A DNA stretch of 64,000 nucleotides from Chlamydia serpentis (GTDB lineage Bacteria > Chlamydiota > Chlamydiia > Chlamydiales > Chlamydiaceae), in assembly GCF_900239945.1 (NCBI RefSeq), contig NZ_LT993738.1, forward strand, positions 1,116,001 to 1,180,000. Reading direction: 5' to 3'. Position 1 is the first letter of the stretch; every line of letters begins with the position of its first letter. Both the position numbers and the translations under genes were made by a program. The notes beneath the pieces were generated by a model. The model saw only the letters and a list, made by a program, of their open reading frames with translations, ran no database searches and was not told the DNA's origin. Of this stretch, positions 18,079-26,361 are shown in pieces.

Positions 18079-19011
18079 ATGAGAAAGCTTTTAGTCTGTA
18101 ATCCTAGGGGCTTTTGCTCTGGAGTGGTTCGTGCAATTGAGGTTGTAGAACGTGCTTTAGAACGGTGGGGACCTCCCATTTATGTTAAGCATGAGATTGT
18201 GCACAATCGTCATGTTGTCCAATCCTTAAGAGCTAAGGGCGCTATTTTTATTGAGGAGCTGACTGATGTTCCTGAAGGCCAAAGGATAATTTACTCAGCC
18301 CACGGGGTTTCTCCTATGGTTCGGCAGCAAGCAAAGGCTCGTAATCTTATTGATATTGATGCTACGTGTGGTTTGGTCACTAAAGTGCATTCTGCTGTGA
18401 AGTTGTATGCCAGCAAGGGATACCAGGTAATTTTGATAGGTCATAAAAAACATGTTGAAGTCATTGGTATTATCGGAGAAGCTCCTGAAAGCGTTACTGT
18501 TGTAGAATGTGTTGCAGATGTAGAGACTTTGACTTTTAGTCTTGAGACTCCTTTGTTTTATATTACTCAGACAACTTTGAGTTTGGATGATGTTCAAGAG
18601 ATTACAGCAGCTTTGCAAAAACGTTATCCTGCTATTATTACCCTTCCCAGCTCTTCGATTTGTTATGCGACTACAAACCGTCAAAATGCATTACGTTCTA
18701 TTTTACATCGTGTCAACTATGTCTTTGTTGTTGGCGATGTAAATAGTTCTAACTCTAACCGCCTATGTGAAGTAGCTTTGAGGCGAGGAATCCCCGCTAA
18801 TTTGATTAATAGTTCTGAAGACATTAGTAAGAAAATCTTAGACTACCCTGGAGATATAGCAATTACTGCAGGAGCTTCCACTCCTGAGGATGTTGTGCAG
18901 GCCTGTATTCAAAAACTTTCCGTAATTATTCCTGGCTTAGAAATAGAAAACGATATATTTGCTATAGAAGATGTTGTATTTCAATTGCCAAAAGCTCTTC
19001 GTTGTTCGTAG
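18079..19011 (+). CDS. ispH: 4-hydroxy-3-methylbut-2-enyl diphosphate reductase
   Basis: Last enzyme of the MEP isoprenoid pathway (formerly lytB, CT859). 310 residues with the three iron-sulfur Cys: GFCSGVVRAIE near the start, DATCGLVTKVH and, toward the end of the central domain, SSICYATTNRQNA. The HE motif (KHEIVHNRHVV) and the TAGASTPEDVV loop are conserved. The ATG at 18079 follows AGGTATAATT and gives MRKLLVCNPRGFCSG, the expected start. It begins 20 bp after the CPAF terminator and its end overlaps the next frame by 41 bp. Confidence 0.97.
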   Translation: MRKLLVCNPRGFCSGVVRAIEVVERALERWGPPIYVKHEIVHNRHVVQSLRAKGAIFIEELTDVPEGQRIIYSAHGVSPMVRQQAKARNLIDIDATCGLVTKVHSAVKLYASKGYQVILIGHKKHVEVIGIIGEAPESVTVVECVADVETLTFSLETPLFYITQTTLSLDDVQEITAALQKRYPAIITLPSSSICYATTNRQNALRSILHRVNYVFVVGDVNSSNSNRLCEVALRRGIPANLINSSEDISKKILDYPGDIAITAGASTPEDVVQACIQKLSVIIPGLEIENDIFAIEDVVFQLPKALRCS

Positions 19012-19693
19012 GTTTGTTTTCCTATTTTTTTGGAGATTAATTTCTAGACTATTCTTCTCTTTCCGAGAGGCCTTTTGTCTTTTTGGCTCTCTATATTTAA
19101 GATATCCTAAGTTATTTTTCTATGATGTTAGCAAGTATATCTATTCGCTAAGGTATAGTCCTTACGCGAAGCTTGGTCGCTTGCCAGAAGCCTCTCTATT
19201 GAAAGAGGGAAATGTCTATGGCGAGACTCCGTGGTCTGTCCTTTCCAAAATTAGCAAAACTTTTGATATTACTTCACAAGATATTCTTTATGATTTGGGG
19301 TGTGGTCTAGGGAAAGCATGTTTTTGGTTTTCTGATGTGGTGCGTTGTCAGGTTATAGGCATTGACAACCAACCATCATTTATTCATTTTTCTAGAGGTA
19401 TCCATCGTAAGTTATCTAGTGGATTAACATTATTTTGTATTGAAGATTTTAAAAACGTGAGTTTATTAGGAGCTTCGTATGTTTATTTTTATGGATCTTC
19501 CTTTTCACGACGCTTATTGAATCACATTATTCTTGCATTGTCAGAAATGGCTCCTGGAAGTGTAGTAATCAGTATTTCTTTCCCTTTAGATTCTTTCCCA
19601 AAGGGAAAAGAAGCATTTTTTACTGAAAAAAGTTGCTCTGTACGCTTCCCCTGGGGAAAGACAAAAGCTTATAAAAATATTCGAAAAAACTAG
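18971..19693 (+). CDS. Putative SAM-dependent methyltransferase
   Basis: 240-residue protein whose central motif ILYDLGCGLGKACFW followed 20 residues later by VIGIDNQPSF is the SAM-binding signature of class I methyltransferases; a later ASYVYFYGSSFSRRLLNHI and PGSVVISISFP fit motifs IV-V. The N-terminal 50 residues are hydrophobic/basic (FVFLFFWRLISRLFF), suggesting membrane association or a start further in. The frame overlaps ispH by 41 bp; TTG/GTG codons near 19010 could be alternative starts. Substrate not predictable. The stop lies 2 bp from the convergent translocator gene. Confidence 0.75.
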   Translation: MLYFNCQKLFVVRRFVFLFFWRLISRLFFSFREAFCLFGSLYLRYPKLFFYDVSKYIYSLRYSPYAKLGRLPEASLLKEGNVYGETPWSVLSKISKTFDITSQDILYDLGCGLGKACFWFSDVVRCQVIGIDNQPSFIHFSRGIHRKLSSGLTLFCIEDFKNVSLLGASYVYFYGSSFSRRLLNHIILALSEMAPGSVVISISFPLDSFPKGKEAFFTEKSCSVRFPWGKTKAYKNIRKN

Positions 19694-19695
19694 TT

Positions 19696-21189
19696 CTATT
19701 GATAGAGACTACGAGCAGCATCATGTTCTGTCTGAAGGATATTCAAAAGAAAGTTATCCATACTTTTCCAATTGTCTTTAACTTCTTCAATGCTACGAGT
19801 GATTTCGTCTTGTCTCATTCTGAAGACTTCTTTTCTATATTCCGCGACTGCCCTTACAGAACTTTCTGAAAGTTCGTGAACCTTAGAAGCAGCATCAGTA
19901 AGCTGCGATAGAGAGGTACAGATCTTTCCTGCTCCTTTAAAAAAAGTTTTCGAAGTTGCATCTTTAAATCTTCCAGAAATTCTTTGGACAAATCCTAAGA
20001 TACTATCACCACAAATTTCTCCAATCATAGGGGAAAGAGCTCCTAAAATACCTAGTGTCGCTGTCGCTATGCCTAGCCAACGAGCATACTTAGCTTGTCG
20101 TGCATAACTCTCTGCTAATGTCTGCGCTTCTCGTTCCATGAGTTCTCTTTCCTCGAGTCGTGATATCGTGTCATTCGCACGACTTTTAAGCATCAATTTC
20201 ATAAGTTCTGTACATATTTTAAGAACATCAAGGTTAGTTACACGTCTTCCTGCAAGTATACTTAACTGTGCTTCAGACAAGGCAAACTCCACAATAGGAT
20301 CAGGGAGAATAGGCACGTAAGGTTCATATATGGTGTTTTTAGCACTCGAAATCTTTTCAAGAACTTTAGTATTAGAAAATGCTTTCTTCTTCTTTTGACC
20401 CTGTTCGTGTTCCTGTTCGTGCTCGTATTTTTCTTGTTGTCCCTGATCTTGGTGTTCTTCGTCTTGTTTGTGAGTTTCTGTAGAGGATGTTGGTTGGAGG
20501 GTTTCTTTTTGTAAGATGCCGTAAAGTGACATAGGACTAAGAGTATCAGATTTAGTTGTAGAAGATTTTTTAGCTTCTTTAGAATCTGTATGTTGAGAAG
20601 CTTTCTCTTTAGCACAATGTTCTTTTATAGTGTCGTTAGAATAGGTCTCTATTTTAATTTGCGCATGTGATTGAGAAGGACTTATTTCTTCTTTATTTGG
20701 ATTTTTAGGTATTGGAACAGAAACCATAATTGTTTTATTAGTAGCAGAGCCTTTTTCAGGAGCTCTGCAAGAAGAAAAAGGAAATGGACTCGAACACTCT
20801 TTACTTGTTTCTTTCATTATTAACTTAGCAGATGTACCTTGCTGTTGTATTGGGAGACGATAGGGGGACGAACTGCTCTCCTGAGAATTGCTTGATTTAA
20901 GGTTGGGTGATGATAAAGATTTGGTTAGCATTCCAGTTTTGACTAGGAGTTGCTCTTCTTGTAGAGGCTTTTCCTTAGAAGGTGTTGCCTGTGATAATAC
21001 AGCTTCTGCTTGCATTAATATGTTTACACATAAATCAGAAGCCGGACGTAGTAGAGCATGTTGTTGTCCTTGAAGGAGAGAACACTGCACTTCTGTACTA
21101 GTACTAGTTTCTTCAGAAGAATTTTCATCTATAAAATCAACCTCTACTTCAGTAGTAGAAGTTGATGTTGTTTGGGAGGGTATAGTCAT
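19696..21189 (-). CDS. Type III translocator-like protein CopD2 (CT860 type)
   Basis: 497 residues. The N-terminal half is Ser/Thr/Gln-rich and looks disordered; a strongly polar E/H/Q stretch near residues 240-262 ends in KKKK. The C-terminal half is helical with one hydrophobic segment (WLGIATATLGILGALSPMIG, around residue 370-395) flanked by amphipathic helices, as in YopD/IpaC-type hydrophobic translocators. CT860 is named CopD2 in C. trachomatis; that name is recalled. It is the last gene of the minus-strand cluster CT863-chaperone-CopB2-CopD2, 18 bp after CopB2, and would act with CopB2 at the host membrane. Confidence 0.85.
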   Translation of the reverse strand: MTIPSQTTSTSTTEVEVDFIDENSSEETSTSTEVQCSLLQGQQHALLRPASDLCVNILMQAEAVLSQATPSKEKPLQEEQLLVKTGMLTKSLSSPNLKSSNSQESSSSPYRLPIQQQGTSAKLIMKETSKECSSPFPFSSCRAPEKGSATNKTIMVSVPIPKNPNKEEISPSQSHAQIKIETYSNDTIKEHCAKEKASQHTDSKEAKKSSTTKSDTLSPMSLYGILQKETLQPTSSTETHKQDEEHQDQGQQEKYEHEQEHEQGQKKKKAFSNTKVLEKISSAKNTIYEPYVPILPDPIVEFALSEAQLSILAGRRVTNLDVLKICTELMKLMLKSRANDTISRLEERELMEREAQTLAESYARQAKYARWLGIATATLGILGALSPMIGEICGDSILGFVQRISGRFKDATSKTFFKGAGKICTSLSQLTDAASKVHELSESSVRAVAEYRKEVFRMRQDEITRSIEEVKDNWKSMDNFLLNILQTEHDAARSLYQ

Positions 21190-21206
21190 AACAGTTTGTC
21201 TGGGAT

Positions 21207-22739
21207 TTATGCTTTTTGCGAATGCAGGTACGTTTGGTCTAATTCACGCATGTAATTTAAAATTTGTGAAAGAACCTCAAAAGCTTGTTCCATATTATCC
21301 AGAAGTTCTTGCGAACGTTCGTAATTGTCATCTCTATCAAAATTTTTTAAATCAATTTCTATTTGGATATTAGTGAGTTTTTCTTTGAGCTTATATAATT
21401 GTGCTTGAGAAAAAAGTATAGCGCATCTTAAAGCTGCCATTGCTGATTCTATCGCAGGTTGAATTCCTTTAATAGCCCCTTCTATAATAGGAGAGAAACC
21501 TAAGTTTTCTATTTTTAATGTGCATATCGAAAGAATTACAGGAGTTAAATAGACTACCCACTGTATTATATTTATAATTTTTCTTCTTGCGCTCTCGTTT
21601 TTTATGGGCAGCTGCTTTTCTAGCCAATCCCAAAACTTTAATTTTTCTAAACACTTAATAACAAGAGAAATTAGACCTGCAAAGAATCCTGCAAAAGCAA
21701 AGATACCGCCTCCACTTAAGATAGCAACAATTCCTATCCCTATGGAAACAAAAGGAGCAATCCATTCGACAATGTTAGCAAGAGAACCCCATAGTTTTGC
21801 TCGTTTTTCTTTCTCAATGCTTACTTTGATATTTTCCATTCTTTTTTCATGTAGAGCATCGATTTCTCGCTGCGTGGATTCCATAGAGTCTTTGTGACAT
21901 GCATATGAAGAAAAATCTGAAAGGATTCCTTGCTTTGTTAACAGATAACCTAATGTAAAAACTCCGATGGTAGGAGGAGGGATTACAGGAACAGCTCTTG
22001 TTGCTTTCGCAAGTCTATTTTTACTGCTTTTGTCTTCTTTAAAAGGATTTTTCTTTTCCTGTTGATTAGAGTCCTGATCTTGAGCAGTAGGGTCTTTACA
22101 CAGACCTTTTATCTGTACTATGGTCTCAATTTTTTTCTGGAAAGAATACTCTTGAATACAGCTCTCACTTTGCTTTTTGCTAGTGGGTTGGAAGAGCTCT
22201 CGCGATTTATTTTCATGACTTTGAGAATGTGAGGATTCTGCGAATCCAAACCAACCTAGACGTTGTTGAGGATTGAGAACTTCAACGTTTTTAGAAAAGT
22301 TATTATCCTTAGAATCAAAAGCTTTATCCAGGATTTTTTTATGTTCTTTCTCTAAAGATTTTGGCATTGCGAGCTCTTGCATTAGAGCCTTACTCGCTTC
22401 TGTACTATTTTTTTGGGAGAAGAGGCCCCAAGGAGAAGAAGTTTGAGCATGCGAGGTTTTTTGGAGTTGAGATTCGAAAGAACTCCCAAAGCGTAACATT
22501 CTTTCTCTTGCATTTACAACAGTGAATGTTTTTTCAGAGATTGAAATACTGTAGGTCTTAGCTTGTATCTGTGATTTTGCATTAAAAAATTTAAGAAGGG
22601 GCTTTTGAGCGTTCTTAGGTGCTACGGTTATAGAATAGGCAGATTTAGTAGCAAGAGAGTCTTGTATGTTAGGTCGATCAGAAATATAGAGATCTTGATT
22701 AAGAAGAATTTCACTTGCTTGAGATAACCATGAGGACAT
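21207..22739 (-). CDS. Type III translocator-like protein CopB2 (CT861 type)
   Basis: 510 residues. The C-terminal half carries a long hydrophobic block near residues 300-360 (VSIGIGIVAILSGGGIFAF and following) and a second one around 390-410 (IIQWVVYLTPVILSICTL), flanked by amphipathic helices: the pattern of YopB/IpaB-type major translocators. The N-terminal half is polar with a Q/D-rich patch (QDQDSNQQEKKNPF) near residue 222. It is encoded just downstream of a TPR chaperone of the LcrH class, the usual partner of translocators. Start ATG 22739, 15 bp after the chaperone gene. Confidence 0.87.
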   Translation of the reverse strand: MSSWLSQASEILLNQDLYISDRPNIQDSLATKSAYSITVAPKNAQKPLLKFFNAKSQIQAKTYSISISEKTFTVVNARERMLRFGSSFESQLQKTSHAQTSSPWGLFSQKNSTEASKALMQELAMPKSLEKEHKKILDKAFDSKDNNFSKNVEVLNPQQRLGWFGFAESSHSQSHENKSRELFQPTSKKQSESCIQEYSFQKKIETIVQIKGLCKDPTAQDQDSNQQEKKNPFKEDKSSKNRLAKATRAVPVIPPPTIGVFTLGYLLTKQGILSDFSSYACHKDSMESTQREIDALHEKRMENIKVSIEKEKRAKLWGSLANIVEWIAPFVSIGIGIVAILSGGGIFAFAGFFAGLISLVIKCLEKLKFWDWLEKQLPIKNESARRKIINIIQWVVYLTPVILSICTLKIENLGFSPIIEGAIKGIQPAIESAMAALRCAILFSQAQLYKLKEKLTNIQIEIDLKNFDRDDNYERSQELLDNMEQAFEVLSQILNYMRELDQTYLHSQKA

Positions 22740-22754
22740 AGTCGAGTTTCCGTA

Positions 22755-23273
22755 TTATTTATGTTTTCTAATATCTATAATTTCTTCTCTGAGTTCATTA
22801 TAAAGAGGCTTATGTTGCGCTCGTACCCATGCTAATTCTAAAGCTTTTTCAGCTTCTTCATATTCATTTGTGAGAGTATAACATATGTAAGCATAGTAAT
22901 GAGGATAAGGATCTTTATCTCGCAATATCGCAGTGACTCCATAGGCGTGTAAAGCTTGTCGATATTGCTGATCCATATGTAGAGAAGCTCCTAGAGAAAA
23001 CCAAAACTTAGAGACAAAAGGGTTAAAAAAAACTAACCAACGAAAAATATTGATACTTTCGCGATATTCTTTATCAAGATAGGCTTGGTAACCCTCTTTA
23101 TATACTTTTTCAAGATCTTCAGAGGAGACTTTAAAGATCTTTTGGTAGGTATCTAGGGCTATATTTTTATCAGGTATATATCCTTCTAAGTAGCTCTCCA
23201 AATCATCAGGAAAAGGAAAATTTTCTTTTGAAGAAGCAGTGATTTTTTCTAATAAATAAGTTAAGTATGACAT
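22755..23273 (-). CDS. lcrH_2: Class II type III chaperone, LcrH/SycD family (Scc3 type)
   Basis: 172-residue TPR chaperone that would hold the hydrophobic translocators CopB2/CopD2 in the bacterial cytosol before secretion. TPR signatures are readable as YKEGYQAYLDKEYRESINIF, FWFSLGASLHMDQQYRQALH and the third repeat with YAYICYTLTNEYEEAEKALE. No signal or membrane segment. It shares its first bases with the last of CT863 (start and stop at 23273), so the two are translationally coupled, and it precedes CopB2. Ortholog of CT862. Confidence 0.93.
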   Translation of the reverse strand: MSYLTYLLEKITASSKENFPFPDDLESYLEGYIPDKNIALDTYQKIFKVSSEDLEKVYKEGYQAYLDKEYRESINIFRWLVFFNPFVSKFWFSLGASLHMDQQYRQALHAYGVTAILRDKDPYPHYYAYICYTLTNEYEEAEKALELAWVRAQHKPLYNELREEIIDIRKHK

Positions 23274-24736
23274 TAGGGGCGTAGGTTGTAAATGAAGGTG
23301 TCCATAAGTTCTTTGAGTAGCTTGAGTACATTAGAGCGTGCTTGATGACACTGGGAAATCTCTTGGAGATGTCTTTGCATATCGGTTCTTTCCATTTGCG
23401 TGATTTTTTCCATATTTTCCTTGCGCATTTGGACATTTTCTTTTAGAAGCCTTTTCTCTTCTTCTGTCCAACTATATTTGTCTGCCTCTATCGTCACGCC
23501 AATTTCTTTCGCTTTATTTACTAAAGCTTTCATTTCCTCATCTTTACTCCAATCGATATCTTTCTTTTCGTTATTGATTTTAGAGATAAGAACAGTGAGG
23601 GTATCTACATCATCAGTACGTTTTTTTACACGCATATAGAGTTCATTGGCCTCAGCTTCAGCTTGTCCTAAGATTCTTGCCATTAGCCTCATGAACTTTA
23701 AAAATACGTTTTCTACTTTTGGAGTTTTTATAGGCGTATTTATTGAAGAGTTCCTAGATAATGAAGTCTTAAAAGGGGAAGTTTTGCTAAAAACAGACAT
23801 TGGAGATGGTAATTTCTTTCTAAAAGAGGTCTGTTCTTTGGGAGTCTCTTCGGGAGAGCAACGTATTTGATCTGAGAAAATTAAATCTGCTATATTTAGA
23901 GTCTGTCTAGGATGCTCTGTGAGATCATCTAGATCTAGACTATGTTTCTTTTTTTTCTTTTTCGGTTGTCCTTCTTCTTCTTGGTGTTGCCTTTGGTCGT
24001 GGTGTTCTTGTTCTTGTCCATCATCATGCTTTTTATGCAGATCATCAGCTTTAGAAGTAATAAGGCTTTCCTCTTGTTTTTCTGTAGAGCGTTGAGAGAG
24101 AGGTGTTAAGAGTTTTGCTTCTTTCTGATCTGATAGAATTTTTTGTTGGGCATTTACTTGTAGAGGCAAGCATTTTTGCAGACCAGAGTTAGTTGGGAAT
24201 GGAGTATTATGAGTATGTATTTCGTGCGATTCTGTTTCGCTTTGTTTTTTTAAAGAACTCTCTGTTGTTATTGTAAGTGATTGTTGTTTTGGGTTTTGGA
24301 AAATCAAAGGCTTTGAGGAGCGTGAGAATACTAACGATTGTTTACCATTACTTTCCTGTGGAAGAGCTTCTTCTTGTTTGTTTTGAGGTTGCTGTGTTTC
24401 TGAAGTATCTGCCACGTTACTTGCATTTCCCATCTCAGATAGGAAAGCAAGGACTTCGGCTTCTAATTGTACAGCTTCAGGAGAGAGAAAGAATAGTTGA
24501 TGGGAGCATTCGTTGTTTTGTTGTAACAGTTCTTGTTGGTTAGCATAAATAATTTGTCCTAGAGCTAGAAAAGTTAGGATTTCAGTAGAGGAACTGCTTT
24601 CTGCTGTCATACAAGAAACTAACACTTCACCTGCTATAGTCTTCATTATCCCAGAAGATAAGGTAGAAGTTGCTGAGCTATCTTCTTTTAGAGTTGCGTT
24701 GGCAGAAGGAACTGCGGAAGGAACAGGAACATTCAT
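23273..24736 (-). CDS. CT863-type protein of the translocator cluster, candidate secreted component
   Basis: 487 residues, first gene of the translocator cluster. It has no membrane segment. The N-terminal third is Ser/Gln-rich; a polar E/H/Q/D stretch near residues 235-258 ends in six Lys, closely mirroring the layout of CT860. The last 130 residues are helical with a conserved-looking tail (MERTDMQRHLQEISQCHQAR then a leucine-rich helix). That tail, with a preceding IGVTIEAD element, loosely recalls the C-terminal pattern of EspA/SseB filament proteins; this is weak. No function established. Coupled to the chaperone gene. Confidence 0.8.
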   Translation of the reverse strand: MNVPVPSAVPSANATLKEDSSATSTLSSGIMKTIAGEVLVSCMTAESSSSTEILTFLALGQIIYANQQELLQQNNECSHQLFFLSPEAVQLEAEVLAFLSEMGNASNVADTSETQQPQNKQEEALPQESNGKQSLVFSRSSKPLIFQNPKQQSLTITTESSLKKQSETESHEIHTHNTPFPTNSGLQKCLPLQVNAQQKILSDQKEAKLLTPLSQRSTEKQEESLITSKADDLHKKHDDGQEQEHHDQRQHQEEEGQPKKKKKKHSLDLDDLTEHPRQTLNIADLIFSDQIRCSPEETPKEQTSFRKKLPSPMSVFSKTSPFKTSLSRNSSINTPIKTPKVENVFLKFMRLMARILGQAEAEANELYMRVKKRTDDVDTLTVLISKINNEKKDIDWSKDEEMKALVNKAKEIGVTIEADKYSWTEEEKRLLKENVQMRKENMEKITQMERTDMQRHLQEISQCHQARSNVLKLLKELMDTFIYNLRP

Positions 24737-24919
24737 GTTGTATAATTAAGGCATAGAAAAAAAGGAAAATTAGCTAAAATGTCATTTTCCTGCAAGTTTG
24801 ATTGTAAGAGGTTTAAGGGAAGGAGACAGATAATAAAAAGCCTTTAGGATTTTTGTTTACAAAAAACAAGCTAAGTATGGAAAATGGCTAAGTCGGTTAT
24901 GTCTATTGACAGATGCATT

Positions 24920-25001
24920 GCCCAGGTGGTGAAATTGGTAGACACGCTGGATTTAGGATCCAGTGCTTTCGGGCATGTAGGTTCAAGTCCTATCCTGGGC
25001 A
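24920..25001 (+). tRNA. tRNA-Leu (anticodon UAG)
   Basis: Acceptor stem GCCCAGG pairs with CCTGGGC, discriminator A at 25001. The D-arm contains TGGTGAAATTGGTAGACA, the anticodon stem CTGGA/TCCAG encloses the loop with TAG, a type II variable arm (TGCTTTCGGGCA) follows, and the T-arm is GGTTCAAGTCC. The long variable arm and the anticodon identify Leu reading CUA/CUG codons. CCA is not encoded. Confidence 0.96.
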
Positions 25002-25095
25002 TCTCCTTATTCTAAGCTTTCTTTAAATTCCCCATAAAATTTGTCATTCATAGTAAAATAAAAGCTAAGGGTTAGATTTTTTAGAGATCTTTATT

Positions 25096-25395
25096 ATGAA
25101 GAAAGTCATAACACTGTCTGTTATATTTTCCGCAACATGCTGTGTACAAACATTAAACGCTTTAAATGTAGTCGCTGTACCTTTATTAGAGCCTTCACAG
25201 AAAGTGGAAGTCCGACCTGTAGTTGGTCTTCAATTTGAAGAACATCAGGGGACTGTGCCTTATAGTTTTTATTATCCCTATGACTATGGTTACTATTATC
25301 CAGACACTTATGGCTATACTAAGAATGCGGGTCAAGAGAATCGTGGATGCTATACCCGATTTGAAGATGGGACAATTTTCTATGAATGTGATTAA
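25096..25395 (+). CDS. Small secreted Tyr-rich protein, unknown
   Basis: 99 residues with a clear Sec signal peptide (MKKVITLSVIFSATCCVQTL, cut likely after LNA). The mature part is short and carries a Tyr-rich run (YSFYYPYDYGYYYPDTYGY, around residues 56-74) and two Cys near the C-terminus (GCYTRFEDGTIFYECD), which could form a disulfide outside the cytosol. The final 4 bp overlap the convergent xerD. The start ATG at 25096 is the first in frame and fits the signal peptide. No family recognised; an envelope or adhesion role is only a guess from composition. Confidence 0.75.
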   Translation: MKKVITLSVIFSATCCVQTLNALNVVAVPLLEPSQKVEVRPVVGLQFEEHQGTVPYSFYYPYDYGYYYPDTYGYTKNAGQENRGCYTRFEDGTIFYECD

Positions 25396-26297
25396 AGATT
25401 TCTCGGGTGGTAGGATAGGAACTTCTCTACCAGAGCATCTGCAGCTACATGGGTATAAATCTCTGTAGAAGCTATGCGCGCGTGCCCTAACATTTCTTGA
25501 ATTACTCTTAAATCTGCCTTGTTATCGAGTAGATGTGTTGCGAAAGCGTGTCGTAATGAATGAGGGGACGTTGGCTTTGGGGTAACTAACTTTGCATAGT
25601 TATGGATACGACGCCATACAGATGAGCGTTCTAGTCTTTGCCCTCTAATTGATAAGAACAGATGGTCTTCCCGGGGATTTTTTTTTTGGTGACGGTCTCG
25701 GAATCGATAAAGATAAGCATCGATAGCGTCTCTTGCTCTAGAACCCAGAGGAATCAGTCGAGTTTTAGAACCTTTTCCCGTGACTCGAATACAATCGTCA
25801 CTGACGTGACCTAAACGGAGATCACAAAGTTCAGAAACTCGGATACCTGTCGAATATAGTGTATGGAGAATTGCTGTGTCACGGGAAGCAATTTGTGGAG
25901 GATTTTTGTCAAGTTGCTGAGGAACAGCAAGTAGGGCATCGACTTCTTGAGGAGTGAGTACTGAAGGGAGGCGTTTCCATATCTTAGGGTGTTCGATGAT
26001 TGGGGGATAAGAAAGCAGTTGCTGATCTTTTAAAAAAAGAAAAAATACTTTTAAAGCAATGAGCCTACGGGCTAAGGTGGTTTCTGCCTCTTTGCGCTTG
26101 TAAAGCTCTTCTGAAAAGATATAAACACTGTTTTGTGAGATATCTTCAGGAGATTGAATAGCACTTATTGAAAGGAAGGAAGAGATATCTTGACGGTAAG
26201 CTGCTACAGATTGTTTGCAAAGGCCACGATCTACAGATAAAAACAAAGAGAACTGTTCCAAAATCGTTTGCTGAAACTGGTTCAAGGGCACGGACAC
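25392..26297 (-). CDS. xerD: Tyrosine recombinase XerD/XerC
   Basis: 301-residue site-specific recombinase that resolves chromosome dimers at dif with a partner recombinase. N-terminal SAM-like core-binding domain (residues 1-90) then the catalytic domain with Arg153 (TGIRVSEL), Lys175/178 (GKGSKTR), His246 and Arg249 (HSLRHAFATH), His272 (GHARIASTEIYTHV) and nucleophile Tyr281. By position it corresponds to CT864, annotated xerD. The start is GTG at 26297. It is divergent from pgi with 64 bp between them. Confidence 0.93.
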   Translation of the reverse strand: MSVPLNQFQQTILEQFSLFLSVDRGLCKQSVAAYRQDISSFLSISAIQSPEDISQNSVYIFSEELYKRKEAETTLARRLIALKVFFLFLKDQQLLSYPPIIEHPKIWKRLPSVLTPQEVDALLAVPQQLDKNPPQIASRDTAILHTLYSTGIRVSELCDLRLGHVSDDCIRVTGKGSKTRLIPLGSRARDAIDAYLYRFRDRHQKKNPREDHLFLSIRGQRLERSSVWRRIHNYAKLVTPKPTSPHSLRHAFATHLLDNKADLRVIQEMLGHARIASTEIYTHVAADALVEKFLSYHPRNL

Positions 26298-26361
26298 TCA
26301 GTAATAAATTTAATTTTAGTATAGGGAGCAGAGCAATTTTCACGCTACTGAGAGAAGAAGA

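Noticed and set aside
18295..18684. 129-codon minus-strand frame inside ispH
   Set aside because: Opposite a highly conserved enzyme gene, no start signal and no recognisable protein features.
20262..20615. 117-codon minus-strand frame inside the CT860-type gene
   Set aside because: Out-of-frame shadow over the low-complexity E/Q/K region; its Lys/Asn/Leu-rich translation is what a frame shift of that region would give.
23940..24020. Poly-pyrimidine tract that looked like a simple-sequence contingency repeat
   Set aside because: It encodes the Lys run and polar block of the CT863-type protein; the longest homopolymer is modest and there is no regular repeat unit.
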